Assembly (NCBI GenBank): GCA_902803015.1
Contig: CADCOL010000191.1
Coordinates: forward strand, 1-7,233
Source of the DNA: an uncultured Lachnospiraceae bacterium
GTDB lineage: Bacteria; Bacillota; Clostridia; Lachnospirales; Lachnospiraceae
Reading direction: 5' to 3'
Length of the DNA stretch: 7,233 bases
Position 1 is the first letter of the stretch; every line of letters starts with the position of its first letter. Position numbers and translations under genes: made by a program. The notes under the pieces are model-generated. The model saw only the letters and a program-made list of their open reading frames with translations. It ran no database searches and was not told the DNA's origin. Below are positions 1 through 5,957 of this stretch, in pieces.

Positions 1-410
1 ATTTCTTCGCTGATAAAAGGACGTGCGCCGTCGTGAATCAGAACATATTCCGGTGCATCTTCCTTCGTGGAATCCGCTTCGTAACGCGCCGCTTTCAGGC
101 CGTTCCACACGGAGTGGTAACGTTCCTTTCCGCCAAGAACGATGGATTTCACTTTTTTGTATCCGTTCTGCTTTACAATTTCTTCGCAGGTTTCCATGCC
201 GTCCGGGCTGGTGACCAGAATCACCTCATCGATGTAGTCGGATTGCTCGAAGGCATCCAGGCTGTAGCAAAGAATCGGACGGTCGTTTAAAAGCAGAAAC
301 TGCTTTGCGACATCCGAATGCATCCGTTTGCCGGAGCCTGCCGCAAGTACGATGGCTACAGTGCGGCCGGCATTCCCTTTTATTCTGTTGTCAGCTGTTT
401 CATTGCTCAT
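1..410 (-). CDS. ispD: 2-C-methyl-D-erythritol 4-phosphate cytidylyltransferase, N-terminal part (cut by window edge)
   Basis: IspD transfers CMP from CTP to 2-C-methyl-D-erythritol 4-phosphate, the third step of the MEP isoprenoid pathway, in the cytoplasm. I translated this strand by hand from the ATG at 410. It runs open to the left edge, giving about 136 of the usual 220-240 residues. Visible family motifs are the nucleotide-binding loop LAAGSGKRM (about residues 22-30) followed by KQF, the GGKERxxSVxxGL segment (about residues 92-104), and HDGARPF near the cut end. About 16 residues precede the first strand, slightly longer than usual, so a later start is possible, but AGG lies 5 nt before this ATG. 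The gene begins 19 nt after the tsaD stop and is probably in the same operon. The family call is secure; the C-terminus is not visible. Confidence 0.93.
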   Translation of the reverse strand, partial: MSNETADNRIKGNAGRTVAIVLAAGSGKRMHSDVAKQFLLLNDRPILCYSLDAFEQSDYIDEVILVTSPDGMETCEEIVKQNGYKKVKSIVLGGKERYHSVWNGLKAARYEADSTKEDAPEYVLIHDGARPFISEE

Positions 411-429
411 GTCTGCCTGTGTGACCTTT

Positions 430-1461
430 CTATCGCTCGCCGAGGCGTAAGTTCGGCACCGCGTTTAAGTCGTATCCGCTCCGGACACCGTTAATAAACT
501 CATAATATCCCGCACAGCCGATCATGGCTGCGTTGTCGGTACAAAGAATCGGCGGCGGCAGGAAAAACTCCACGCCGCGGTTTTTGCAGGCTTCTTCAAA
601 TGCCGCACGCAAATGCGAATTGCTTGCAACGCCGCCTGCAATCGCAAATTTCTTAACTCCGTATTTATCCAGTGCGTCCATCGAATGTCCGACCAGCACG
701 TCAATGACGGCCTGCTGGAAGGATGCCGCAACATCCGCACGGTTAATCTCTTCCCCCTTCATCTCGCAGCTGTTTAAATAATTCAGCACTGCGCTTTTCA
801 AACCGCTGAAGGAAAAATCGTATCCGGTCTCTCCCACTTTCGCCCTCGGAAAATCGATGGCCGTGGGATTTCCCTCATTGGAAACCCTGTCAATCTTCGG
901 TCCTCCCGGATAGCCGAGTCCGATGGCACGCGCCACTTTGTCGAACGCCTCGCCTGCCGCATCGTCAAAGGTTCGGCCTAAGATTTCATACTCGCCGTAA
1001 TTCTTTACATTTACCAGATGCGTATGTCCGCCCGATACCACAAGGCACATAAAAGGCGGTTCGAGTTCCGTGTTTGCCAGATAGTTTGCACAGATATGTC
1101 CTTCGATGTGATGCACGCCGACAAGCGGAATGCCGGTCGCAAATGCGATGGCCTTTGCTTCGGCAACGCCGACCAGAAGTGCACCCACAAGTCCGGGCCC
1201 GTAGGTAACCGCAATGGCATCGATGTCCTTTAATGTAACATTTGCTTTCTTTAAGGATTCTTCGATGACCTGATTGATTTTATCAATGTGTTTTCTCGAC
1301 GCGATTTCGGGAACCACACCGCCGTAAAGCGTGTGCAGATCAATCTGCGAATAAATCACGTTGGAAAGAATCTCCCTGCCGTTTTTGATGACTGCTGCCG
1401 CGGTCTCGTCGCAGGAAGACTCGATTCCGAGTACGAGAATGTCTTTCTTTTCTGAGTTCAT
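430..1461 (-). CDS. tsaD: tRNA N6-adenosine threonylcarbamoyltransferase TsaD
   Basis: TsaD is the catalytic subunit that moves the threonylcarbamoyl group from threonylcarbamoyl-AMP onto N6 of A37 in ANN-decoding tRNAs, working with TsaB and TsaE. The 343-residue length is typical. Seen in the sequence: the N-terminal ASKHA signature [13 protein letters not shown] (residues 12-24), [13 protein letters not shown] (46-58), the metal-binding HHIEGH (117-122, with H118 and H122 the likely ligands), SGGHT near residue 145, and the C-terminal CTDNAAMIG (307-315, with D309 the likely third ligand). These keep the active site intact. The ATG start is supported by AGGAAAG about 10 nt upstream, which overlaps the stop codon of the preceding RNase Z gene. 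Its usual partners TsaB and TsaE are encoded upstream in the same run of genes. Confidence 0.98.
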   Translation of the reverse strand: MNSEKKDILVLGIESSCDETAAAVIKNGREILSNVIYSQIDLHTLYGGVVPEIASRKHIDKINQVIEESLKKANVTLKDIDAIAVTYGPGLVGALLVGVAEAKAIAFATGIPLVGVHHIEGHICANYLANTELEPPFMCLVVSGGHTHLVNVKNYGEYEILGRTFDDAAGEAFDKVARAIGLGYPGGPKIDRVSNEGNPTAIDFPRAKVGETGYDFSFSGLKSAVLNYLNSCEMKGEEINRADVAASFQQAVIDVLVGHSMDALDKYGVKKFAIAGGVASNSHLRAAFEEACKNRGVEFFLPPPILCTDNAAMIGCAGYYEFINGVRSGYDLNAVPNLRLGER

Positions 1462-1468
1462 GTATGTT

Positions 1469-1475
1469 CTTTCCT
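1469..1475 (-). promoter_or_regulatory. Ribosome binding site of tsaD overlapping the upstream stop codon
   Basis: The mRNA reads TAGGAAAGAACATAC and then ATG. The AGGAAAG Shine-Dalgarno element uses the last two bases of the TAG stop codon of the RNase Z-like gene. Ribosomes finishing that gene would stop on the tsaD binding site, which suggests translational coupling (inference). Confidence 0.7.
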
Positions 1476-2394
1476 AATCTTCTTCGAATTTGAGTTCCAC
1501 CGTACGTCCGTCCCTTGCAACGATGGTGTTCGGGAAGACCTTGCGTACTTCGTCTTTATACTGCTCCGGATAATTCAAGGACGGGCTGTAATGTGTCAGC
1601 CAAAGTTCCGGCACGCCGGCCTGTTTCGCCAGGTTCGCAGCCTCGTAAAAAGTCATATGCTTATGCGACTTGGCCTTTTCTTCCATGCCCGGCTCGCCGT
1701 ACATGCCCTCGCAGATGAACAAATCCGCGCCGGTTGCATTTCGCACAATCGACTCACAGGGACGCGTATCCGTCGTATAGGTAAGCTTCAGTCCTTTGCG
1801 GGCTTCGCCCATGACCATGCCCGGTGTATACGTGATTCCGTCCTGCTCGATGGTTTCGCCTTTCTGCAGGCGACTCCAGAGTTTCAAGGGAATCTCCTGA
1901 GCTTTGGCACGCTCCGCATCAAATTTGCCGGCACGTCCCAGAACGAAACTGTATCCATAGCAGACCACGTTGTGATTGACGCGGAATGCGTGAATCCCGA
2001 GTCCTTCCAGTTCCGGAATCAGGAAGTCTTCTTCCACATCCGAAATCTCGATGCATTTAATTTCAAACGGAAGCTCCGGTGCAATCACGCGAAGCGATGA
2101 TACTACGCGTGTAAGACCTTTCGGTCCGATTAAGGTTACCGGCTCCGTGCGGTCCGCATTGCCCATGTTAAGAAGCATACCCGGCAGGCCGCTGATATGG
2201 TCCGCGTGAAAATGGGTAAAGCAAATCACATCCACGGGATTCGGGCTCCATCCCTTCTCGCGCATTGCAATCTGGGTGCCCTCGCCGCAGTCTACCAGAA
2301 TCGTATGACCGTTGTAACGAACCAGCAGTGACGTAAGCCACCTGTAAGGCAGGGGCATCATGCCGCCGGTTCCGAGCAGGCAAACATCTATCAT
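1474..2394 (-). CDS. rnz: Ribonuclease Z-like metallo-beta-lactamase fold protein
   Basis: This is probably a tRNA 3'-processing endonuclease of the RNase Z/ElaC branch of the metallo-beta-lactamase fold, 306 residues, the usual short-form length. Seen: DCGEGTQ (35-41), the zinc motif THFHADHISGLPG (60-72, with H61, H63, D65 and H66), H141 in NHNVVCYGY, D209 in TTDTRP, and H268 in LTHYS. These complete a two-metal site. H246 in HMT fits the catalytic-base position (HST in canonical members). Residues 153-186 (GKFDAERAKA through LQKGE) resemble the RNase Z substrate-binding arm. Departures from the classic family are the N-terminal GTGGMMPLPYR, where canonical proteins carry a PxKxRN-type motif, and CEGM in place of the HEAT motif. 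It may therefore be a divergent subfamily or a related nuclease with another substrate. Its ATG overlaps the stop of tsaB-rimI, and tsaD follows after 12 nt. Confidence 0.88.
   Translation of the reverse strand: MIDVCLLGTGGMMPLPYRWLTSLLVRYNGHTILVDCGEGTQIAMREKGWSPNPVDVICFTHFHADHISGLPGMLLNMGNADRTEPVTLIGPKGLTRVVSSLRVIAPELPFEIKCIEISDVEEDFLIPELEGLGIHAFRVNHNVVCYGYSFVLGRAGKFDAERAKAQEIPLKLWSRLQKGETIEQDGITYTPGMVMGEARKGLKLTYTTDTRPCESIVRNATGADLFICEGMYGEPGMEEKAKSHKHMTFYEAANLAKQAGVPELWLTHYSPSLNYPEQYKDEVRKVFPNTIVARDGRTVELKFEED
2391..2394 (-). promoter_or_regulatory. ATGA stop-start overlap coupling tsaB-rimI to the RNase Z-like gene
   Basis: On the minus strand these four bases read ATGA: the TGA ends the TsaB-RimI frame and the ATG begins the RNase Z-like frame. 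Only a weak GGGA lies upstream. Initiation probably depends on terminating ribosomes from the fusion gene, which would tie the amounts of the two proteins together (inference). Confidence 0.8.
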
Positions 2395-3566
2395 TTCATA
2401 TCCCGCAGCCAGTAAATGACCGCGTCCTCCACAGGTTTTTCGTAAAAATTCGGCCGTACGCCTTCCGACATAAATCCGGCACGCTCGTAAAGCGTAATGG
2501 CCGGTTCGTTGGAAGCACGTACTTCGAGTGTCACGTTTTGAATTCCGCGGTTATGAAGTTCCGCAACCGTTTCATCAAGGAGTTTTCGTCCGTATCCCTT
2601 GCAGCGTTCTTTCTCCGCAACGGTGATTTTTACCAGATCCGCATCTTCACCGGTCAGAATGGAAACCGAGTATCCGACTACACCTGTAGTATCTTCGATT
2701 ACCACACACATCGCTGCGGTATTGGACAGTTCTTCTTCAAATCCTTTTACCGTCCATGGATCGGGATAGGAAGCGTTCTCCATTTCGGCAACCGTATCGA
2801 GATCGGTATCGCGCATCGGACGGATAATCGCCTTCTCTCTGCGCTCGCGTTCCGCCTGCGACGTTCTGTAATAAAGCGGACTGTGCTCTGCGCCGGTCTG
2901 TGTCTTTCCCGCCGCAAAAAGCTCCATGCCGCGTACGGCAACGCTTCCGGCATGCTGACGGCATAAATGTGCCGGTGCAAAAAGGTATGGTACTTTCATA
3001 AGGCCGGCGATTTTTTCGCGGTAAACCGCAACGCCGTCGCCTAAGAAAATCACTTCCTCGCCGCGCTCGTTTAGGATTCCGCAAAGTTCTTCGATGCCCA
3101 TCGCGGAGGTTTCTTTGATGCAGACGAATTCGTAATGATCTTCTTTGGAATCACAGGTGTCGCATTCTTCGGACGCGGAAATGAATCCGTACAATCCGGT
3201 ATAGACCTGCTCACGCCTTGCATCCATAATCGGACAGATGACGCCGTTATGACCATAGAGATTGTACGCAAGTCCTTCCGTGGTCGGAACCGGAACAATC
3301 GGTTTCTCCAAAGCCAGTGCAAGTCCTTTTGCGGTTGCCGCGCCGATACGAAGTCCGGTAAAGGAACCCGGTCCCGCCGCAATCGCAATTGCATCGATAC
3401 TCTCCAGATCCAGTTCCGTCATACGCTTTAATTCATCCAGCATCGGGAGAAGCGTCTGGGAATGCGTCTTCTTGTAATCAATCGTATATTCTGCTTTTAA
3501 AACATCATCTTCGAGAAGCGCGATGCTCGCCACGTTTCCCGAGGAATCCAATGCAAGTATTTTCAT
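2391..3566 (-). CDS. tsaB-rimI: TsaB-RimI fusion: t6A complex subunit TsaB joined to a ribosomal-protein/GNAT N-acetyltransferase
   Basis: The protein is bifunctional, 391 residues from the ATG at 3566. Residues 1-240 are TsaB, the ASKHA-fold partner that dimerises with TsaD to make t6A37. Visible motifs are MKILALDSS, AAGPGSFTGLRIG (63-75), DARREQVY (115-122), and the terminal PLYYRTSQAE (230-239). Residues 245-391 are a GNAT acetyltransferase of RimI type. RimI acetylates the N-terminal alanine of ribosomal protein S18. Motifs there are PDPW (268-271), the acetyl-CoA loop RCKGYG (321-326), LEVRASN (347-353), LYERAGF (359-365) and the late FYEKPVEDA. The linker is a charged ERERREK stretch. 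A longer frame could start at a TTG at 3581, but that codon lies inside the ribosome binding site and would add five residues before the canonical TsaB N-terminus. Such fusions are known in Firmicutes. The RimI substrate here is inferred. Confidence 0.95.
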   Translation of the reverse strand: MKILALDSSGNVASIALLEDDVLKAEYTIDYKKTHSQTLLPMLDELKRMTELDLESIDAIAIAAGPGSFTGLRIGAATAKGLALALEKPIVPVPTTEGLAYNLYGHNGVICPIMDARREQVYTGLYGFISASEECDTCDSKEDHYEFVCIKETSAMGIEELCGILNERGEEVIFLGDGVAVYREKIAGLMKVPYLFAPAHLCRQHAGSVAVRGMELFAAGKTQTGAEHSPLYYRTSQAERERREKAIIRPMRDTDLDTVAEMENASYPDPWTVKGFEEELSNTAAMCVVIEDTTGVVGYSVSILTGEDADLVKITVAEKERCKGYGRKLLDETVAELHNRGIQNVTLEVRASNEPAITLYERAGFMSEGVRPNFYEKPVEDAVIYWLRDMK

Positions 3567-3569
3567 ATT

Positions 3570-3579
3570 CTCTCTTTCC
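3570..3579 (-). promoter_or_regulatory. Ribosome binding site that sets the tsaB-rimI start
   Basis: The mRNA has GGAAAGAGAG followed by AAT and then ATG at 3566. The in-frame TTG at 3581-3579 overlaps this purine tract and has no well-spaced site of its own, so the ATG is the likely start. Confidence 0.7.
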
Positions 3580-3612
3580 AAACACCCGGTTTATCGGCAT
3601 CCCCGTCGGTAC

Positions 3613-4044
3613 TCAGGGCTGAACAATGCCAATCCTGCGATAATCAAACCCTTTCTCCAGGTCCTTCTCAATCGTAATCCGTATCGTTTCCTTCGGCATG
3701 ATTTCTTCCACGAGATTTGCCCATTCCACGAAGGAAACGCCCTCGCCGTAGAAGTATTCCTCATAGCCGATTTCATCCATTTCTTCAACATCGCCGATGC
3801 GGTAGACGTCAAAATGATAGAACGGCAGTCTTCCGTTTTCGTACACCTGCACGATGGTAAAGGTCGGCGAATTCACGGGACCGTCGATTCCGAGTCCCTT
3901 CGCAACGCCCTGAATCAGCACGGTTTTGCCCACACCCAAATCACCGAGCAATGCATAAACCTGCCCGGGCTTTGCTTCTCTTCCGATTGTTTCTCCCAGC
4001 GCAAACGTTTCCGCCGCGCTGTGTGTTTCTATTTCTTTTCTCAA
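3613..4044 (-). CDS. tsaE: tRNA threonylcarbamoyladenosine biosynthesis ATPase TsaE
   Basis: TsaE is the small P-loop ATPase that binds TsaB-TsaD and is required for repeated rounds of t6A37 synthesis in bacteria. From the start chosen here it has 143 residues, normal for the family. Seen: the THSAAETFALG opening (residues 7-17), Walker A GDLGVGKT (34-41), NSPTF (58-62) in the switch region, the Walker B-like HFDVYR (77-82), and FVEWA (105-109). All the expected ATPase elements are intact. Two TTG codons could start the frame, at 4050 and 4044. I chose 4044 because AGGA (4052-4055) lies 7 nt upstream of it but only 1 nt before the other. The difference is two residues. It is preceded by the YcxB-like gene (stop at 4096) and followed 46 nt later by tsaB-rimI. 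Confidence 0.96.
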   Translation of the reverse strand: MRKEIETHSAAETFALGETIGREAKPGQVYALLGDLGVGKTVLIQGVAKGLGIDGPVNSPTFTIVQVYENGRLPFYHFDVYRIGDVEEMDEIGYEEYFYGEGVSFVEWANLVEEIMPKETIRITIEKDLEKGFDYRRIGIVQP

Positions 4045-4051
4045 TTCCAAA

Positions 4052-4055
4052 TCCT
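4052..4055 (-). promoter_or_regulatory. Ribosome binding site of tsaE favouring the second TTG
   Basis: The mRNA reads AGGATTTGGAATTG. The spacing from AGGA is 7 nt to the TTG at 4044 and 1 nt to the TTG at 4050, so the second is favoured. No in-frame ATG is near either. Confidence 0.55.
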
Positions 4056-4068
4056 GCTTATCTTTTCA

Positions 4069-4086
4069 ACAGGCATCCGCGCCTGT
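4069..4086 (-). repeat. Short inverted repeat (hairpin) between the YcxB-like gene and tsaE
   Basis: ACAGGC and GCCTGT form a perfect 6-bp stem around a 6-nt loop, in the 45-51-nt gap between the two genes. No run of U follows it in the reading direction (the transcript continues TGAAAAGATAAG), so it does not look like an intrinsic terminator. It could be an mRNA-processing or stabilising hairpin at the border between the signalling and tRNA parts, or chance. Confidence 0.4.
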
Positions 4087-4095
4087 CACTTATTC

Positions 4096-4575
4096 TTAAA
4101 AACGAATCTTTACCTTTTCCGGCGCCATGTTCGCGCTGATAATCCGCAGCACGTCCTCGGTCTTTTCCTTCATATCCGCCTTCGGAAGAATAAACGCATT
4201 CTTCTTTCCCGTAAAGATAAAATAGCTGCTCCTGCTGCCGCTGGCCTTCGTGCAGTTCTCCCACGAAACCAGCTGCTCTTCCTCACCGGATTTGACCAGA
4301 ATGCCTTCCGGCGAGAGTTTGTAGTGCATGCCGTTTTTAAACGCCGGCACCATTTTCGCCTGCATCACGGACAAACGCAGCATATCAATCGGCGGATAAA
4401 GGATTAAGATCAGCGCAATCAGCGGAAAATACCACTGACGCAGCGTAATGAATCCGTATATCATCAAACACCCGATGGCCGTCATGATGATGGTCACCGG
4501 TTGTCTGTAGAGCACCTGCATTTTAAAATCGAACAATGCCGATGTTGTGATTTTTACGTCGAACTCTGTTTCCAA
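4096..4575 (-). CDS. YcxB-like small membrane protein, function unknown
   Basis: This is a 159-residue protein with two hydrophobic segments near the N-terminus (about residues 26-45 and 48-66), split by a short RQW turn. A soluble C-terminal domain of about 90 residues follows and is probably cytoplasmic. That domain reads HYKLSPEGILVKS, then an SWENCTK strand (tryptophan 105), YFIFTG, and AFILPK (127-132). This succession (a beta-strand pair, a tryptophan, then an I/L-LPK element) matches the YcxB-like protein family, whose role is not known. The start is TTG at 4575, backed by the strong GAGGAAGGG site 4-12 nt upstream; the next in-frame ATG (codon 19) would remove conserved-looking sequence. 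It lies 21 nt after the diguanylate cyclase gene and 45-51 nt before tsaE. Neither neighbour tells what it does. Confidence 0.8.
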   Translation of the reverse strand: METEFDVKITTSALFDFKMQVLYRQPVTIIMTAIGCLMIYGFITLRQWYFPLIALILILYPPIDMLRLSVMQAKMVPAFKNGMHYKLSPEGILVKSGEEEQLVSWENCTKASGSRSSYFIFTGKKNAFILPKADMKEKTEDVLRIISANMAPEKVKIRF

Positions 4576-4578
4576 GTT

Positions 4579-4587
4579 CCCTTCCTC
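4579..4587 (-). promoter_or_regulatory. Strong ribosome binding site supporting a TTG start
   Basis: The mRNA reads GAGGAAGGGAAC directly before TTG at 4575. The GAGG core is 8 nt from the codon, an ideal distance, which makes the non-ATG start credible. Confidence 0.7.
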
Positions 4588-4596
4588 TTTCCTAAG

Positions 4597-5943
4597 TTAC
4601 TGCGCGTTATCGTTCTTCTCTTTCTCCTGCCCGATGTGGAAACGAAGCGGGCAGCTTTCATACTGGATTCTCAGTCCGTCCGCGGGCTTGATGATTTCAT
4701 ACTTGGAAATCACGCGCATTGCCACCTGCTTTGCGCTGTCCATGTCCGCATCCAGAAGGATGACCACATACTGCTTGTCGGAGAAACGGTTGCCGACGTC
4801 GACCATGCGAAGCGTTACGGATGCCGCGCTTTCCAGTGCATCCATCGAGCGGATGACGCGGTCGCGATCCGTTCCGATGTCGCACTGCAGCGTAAAGAGC
4901 ATCAGCTGCACGGGGCGTTTGTTTCTCGACGCATAACGCGAGATAAAATTAAAGATGTACCGGAATTCGTCATACATAACATTGTAAACGCCATCCGAAT
5001 AATCCTGACGTCCTTCGATTAAGTAACGGATGTTTGCAAGCGATGACGGCAGAACCTCGCTTCCGTCCTCCTCGTCGCTGTAGAAACGATACGAATTCTT
5101 TCCGTTCTTCTTTACAAGATAAAGCGCGCGGTCCGCGTTGTTGTAAAGCGTCTGGAAATTGTCGCCGTCCTGCGGATAAATCGCGATACCGACGGATACG
5201 GAACAGGTCTTCGAAAAGCCCATGTCGTCTAGTCTTTCATCCAGTGTGTTGATAATGTTCTTGGCACGCTCCGCGGCGATTTTACGTTCGCCGACACCGA
5301 CAAGATAAAGAATGAATTCGTCACCGCCGAGACGGCAGACGATATCGTTGCTTCTTGCATACTGTCTTAAAATATCCGCGAACATACGGATGACCTTGTC
5401 ACCTTCGGCATGCCCCATTTTATCGTTAATGAGTTTGAAGTTATCGAGGTCGATCATGAACATCATTCCGGAAGTACCGGTTTCAATGCTCTTGCGAATC
5501 AGTTCCTCGGTGTACTTACGGTTGTAAAGTCCGGTCAGCGCATCGCGGCGCGCCAGATCGATATAATCGTTTGTTGCGGAGTGCGTATTGATGACACGCT
5601 CGATACGGCTCTTCATAACCTTGGAAACGAAGGGTTTGCGGATGTAATCTTCCGCGCCCAGACGCAGGCATTCCGCCTCGGTTTCGGGAGATTCGTCACT
5701 GGTTAAGAAAATCACCGGAATCGCACTCCACGCGGGATTGCTCTTGATTCTGGTCAGGGTTTCTTTTCCGTCCATTACCGGCATGGCGATATCCAAAAGG
5801 ATTAAGTCCGGAATTCTTTTTTCCAGAAACTGAATCGCCTGCTCGCCCGAAATGACGGGAGTAACTTCGTACTCCTCTTTCAGTTCCTGACGTGCCATAA
5901 TCAGATTCGTTTTGTTGTCGTCCACAATCAGAATGTGTTTCAT
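4597..5943 (-). CDS. Response regulator diguanylate cyclase: receiver, GGDEF, and a degenerate GGDEF-like C-terminal domain
   Basis: This 448-residue cytoplasmic protein probably makes c-di-GMP from two GTP under control of phosphorylation. Residues 1-120 are a receiver: D8/D9 acidic pair, phospho-acceptor D51 (LLDIAMPVMDG), T81 and K103. Residues 125-290 are a GGDEF domain: RRDALTGLYNR (132-142), DLDNF metal-binding stretch (165-169), the active-site RLGGDEF (204-210), and TCSVSVGIAIYP (246-257). The RxxD inhibitory site is present as RSND (197-200), five residues before GGDEF, so product inhibition is expected. Residues about 302-435 look like a second cyclase fold that has lost catalysis: RMVDVGNRFSDKQYVVIL (379-396) aligns without gaps to RSNDIVCRLGGDEFILYL (197-214), keeping RxxD but changing GGDEF to SDKQY. 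The gene starts 14 nt after the hybrid kinase stop, so that kinase is the probable phosphodonor (inference). Confidence 0.95.
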   Translation of the reverse strand: MKHILIVDDNKTNLIMARQELKEEYEVTPVISGEQAIQFLEKRIPDLILLDIAMPVMDGKETLTRIKSNPAWSAIPVIFLTSDESPETEAECLRLGAEDYIRKPFVSKVMKSRIERVINTHSATNDYIDLARRDALTGLYNRKYTEELIRKSIETGTSGMMFMIDLDNFKLINDKMGHAEGDKVIRMFADILRQYARSNDIVCRLGGDEFILYLVGVGERKIAAERAKNIINTLDERLDDMGFSKTCSVSVGIAIYPQDGDNFQTLYNNADRALYLVKKNGKNSYRFYSDEEDGSEVLPSSLANIRYLIEGRQDYSDGVYNVMYDEFRYIFNFISRYASRNKRPVQLMLFTLQCDIGTDRDRVIRSMDALESAASVTLRMVDVGNRFSDKQYVVILLDADMDSAKQVAMRVISKYEIIKPADGLRIQYESCPLRFHIGQEKEKNDNAQ

Positions 5944-5948
5944 AACTG

Positions 5949-5954
5949 CCCCCC
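5949..5954 (-). promoter_or_regulatory. Unusual all-G ribosome binding site of the diguanylate cyclase gene
   Basis: The only purine block before the ATG at 5943 is GGGGGG, 5 nt upstream, in TGATCCGGGGGGCAGTT. It can pair with the CCUCC of 16S rRNA by tolerating a G-U pair. It differs from the AG-mixed sites of the other genes here and may be weaker or depend on translation of the upstream kinase. Confidence 0.55.
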
Positions 5955-5957
5955 GGA

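Noticed and set aside
33..290. Plus-strand open frames at the left edge
   Set aside because: The minus strand here reads as ispD with its cytidylyltransferase motifs, so these are shadows.
1..410. ispD placed here because its pathway supplies the isoprenoid donor for i6A37, the other tRNA A37 modification
   Set aside because: The metabolic link exists, but adjacency in one operon-like run is weak support and nothing in the sequence shows a functional connection.
1591..2100. A 169-codon open frame on the plus strand opposite the RNase Z-like gene
   Set aside because: No domain signature and no convincing ribosome binding site, and it lies wholly inside a gene with an intact metal site.
4069..4086. 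Hairpin as an intrinsic terminator between the YcxB-like gene and tsaE
   Set aside because: The stem is only 6 bp and no U-tract follows it in the direction of transcription.
3523..4407. A 294-codon open frame on the plus strand opposite the tsaB start, tsaE and the YcxB-like gene
   Set aside because: Its translation is rich in F, R, H and N with no recognisable motif. It covers parts of three genes with clear family motifs, so it is an antisense shadow.
5949..5954. Six-G tract as a phase-variation switch
   Set aside because: The run is short for frequent slippage and lies between two frames, so a length change would alter only the spacing of the ribosome binding site.
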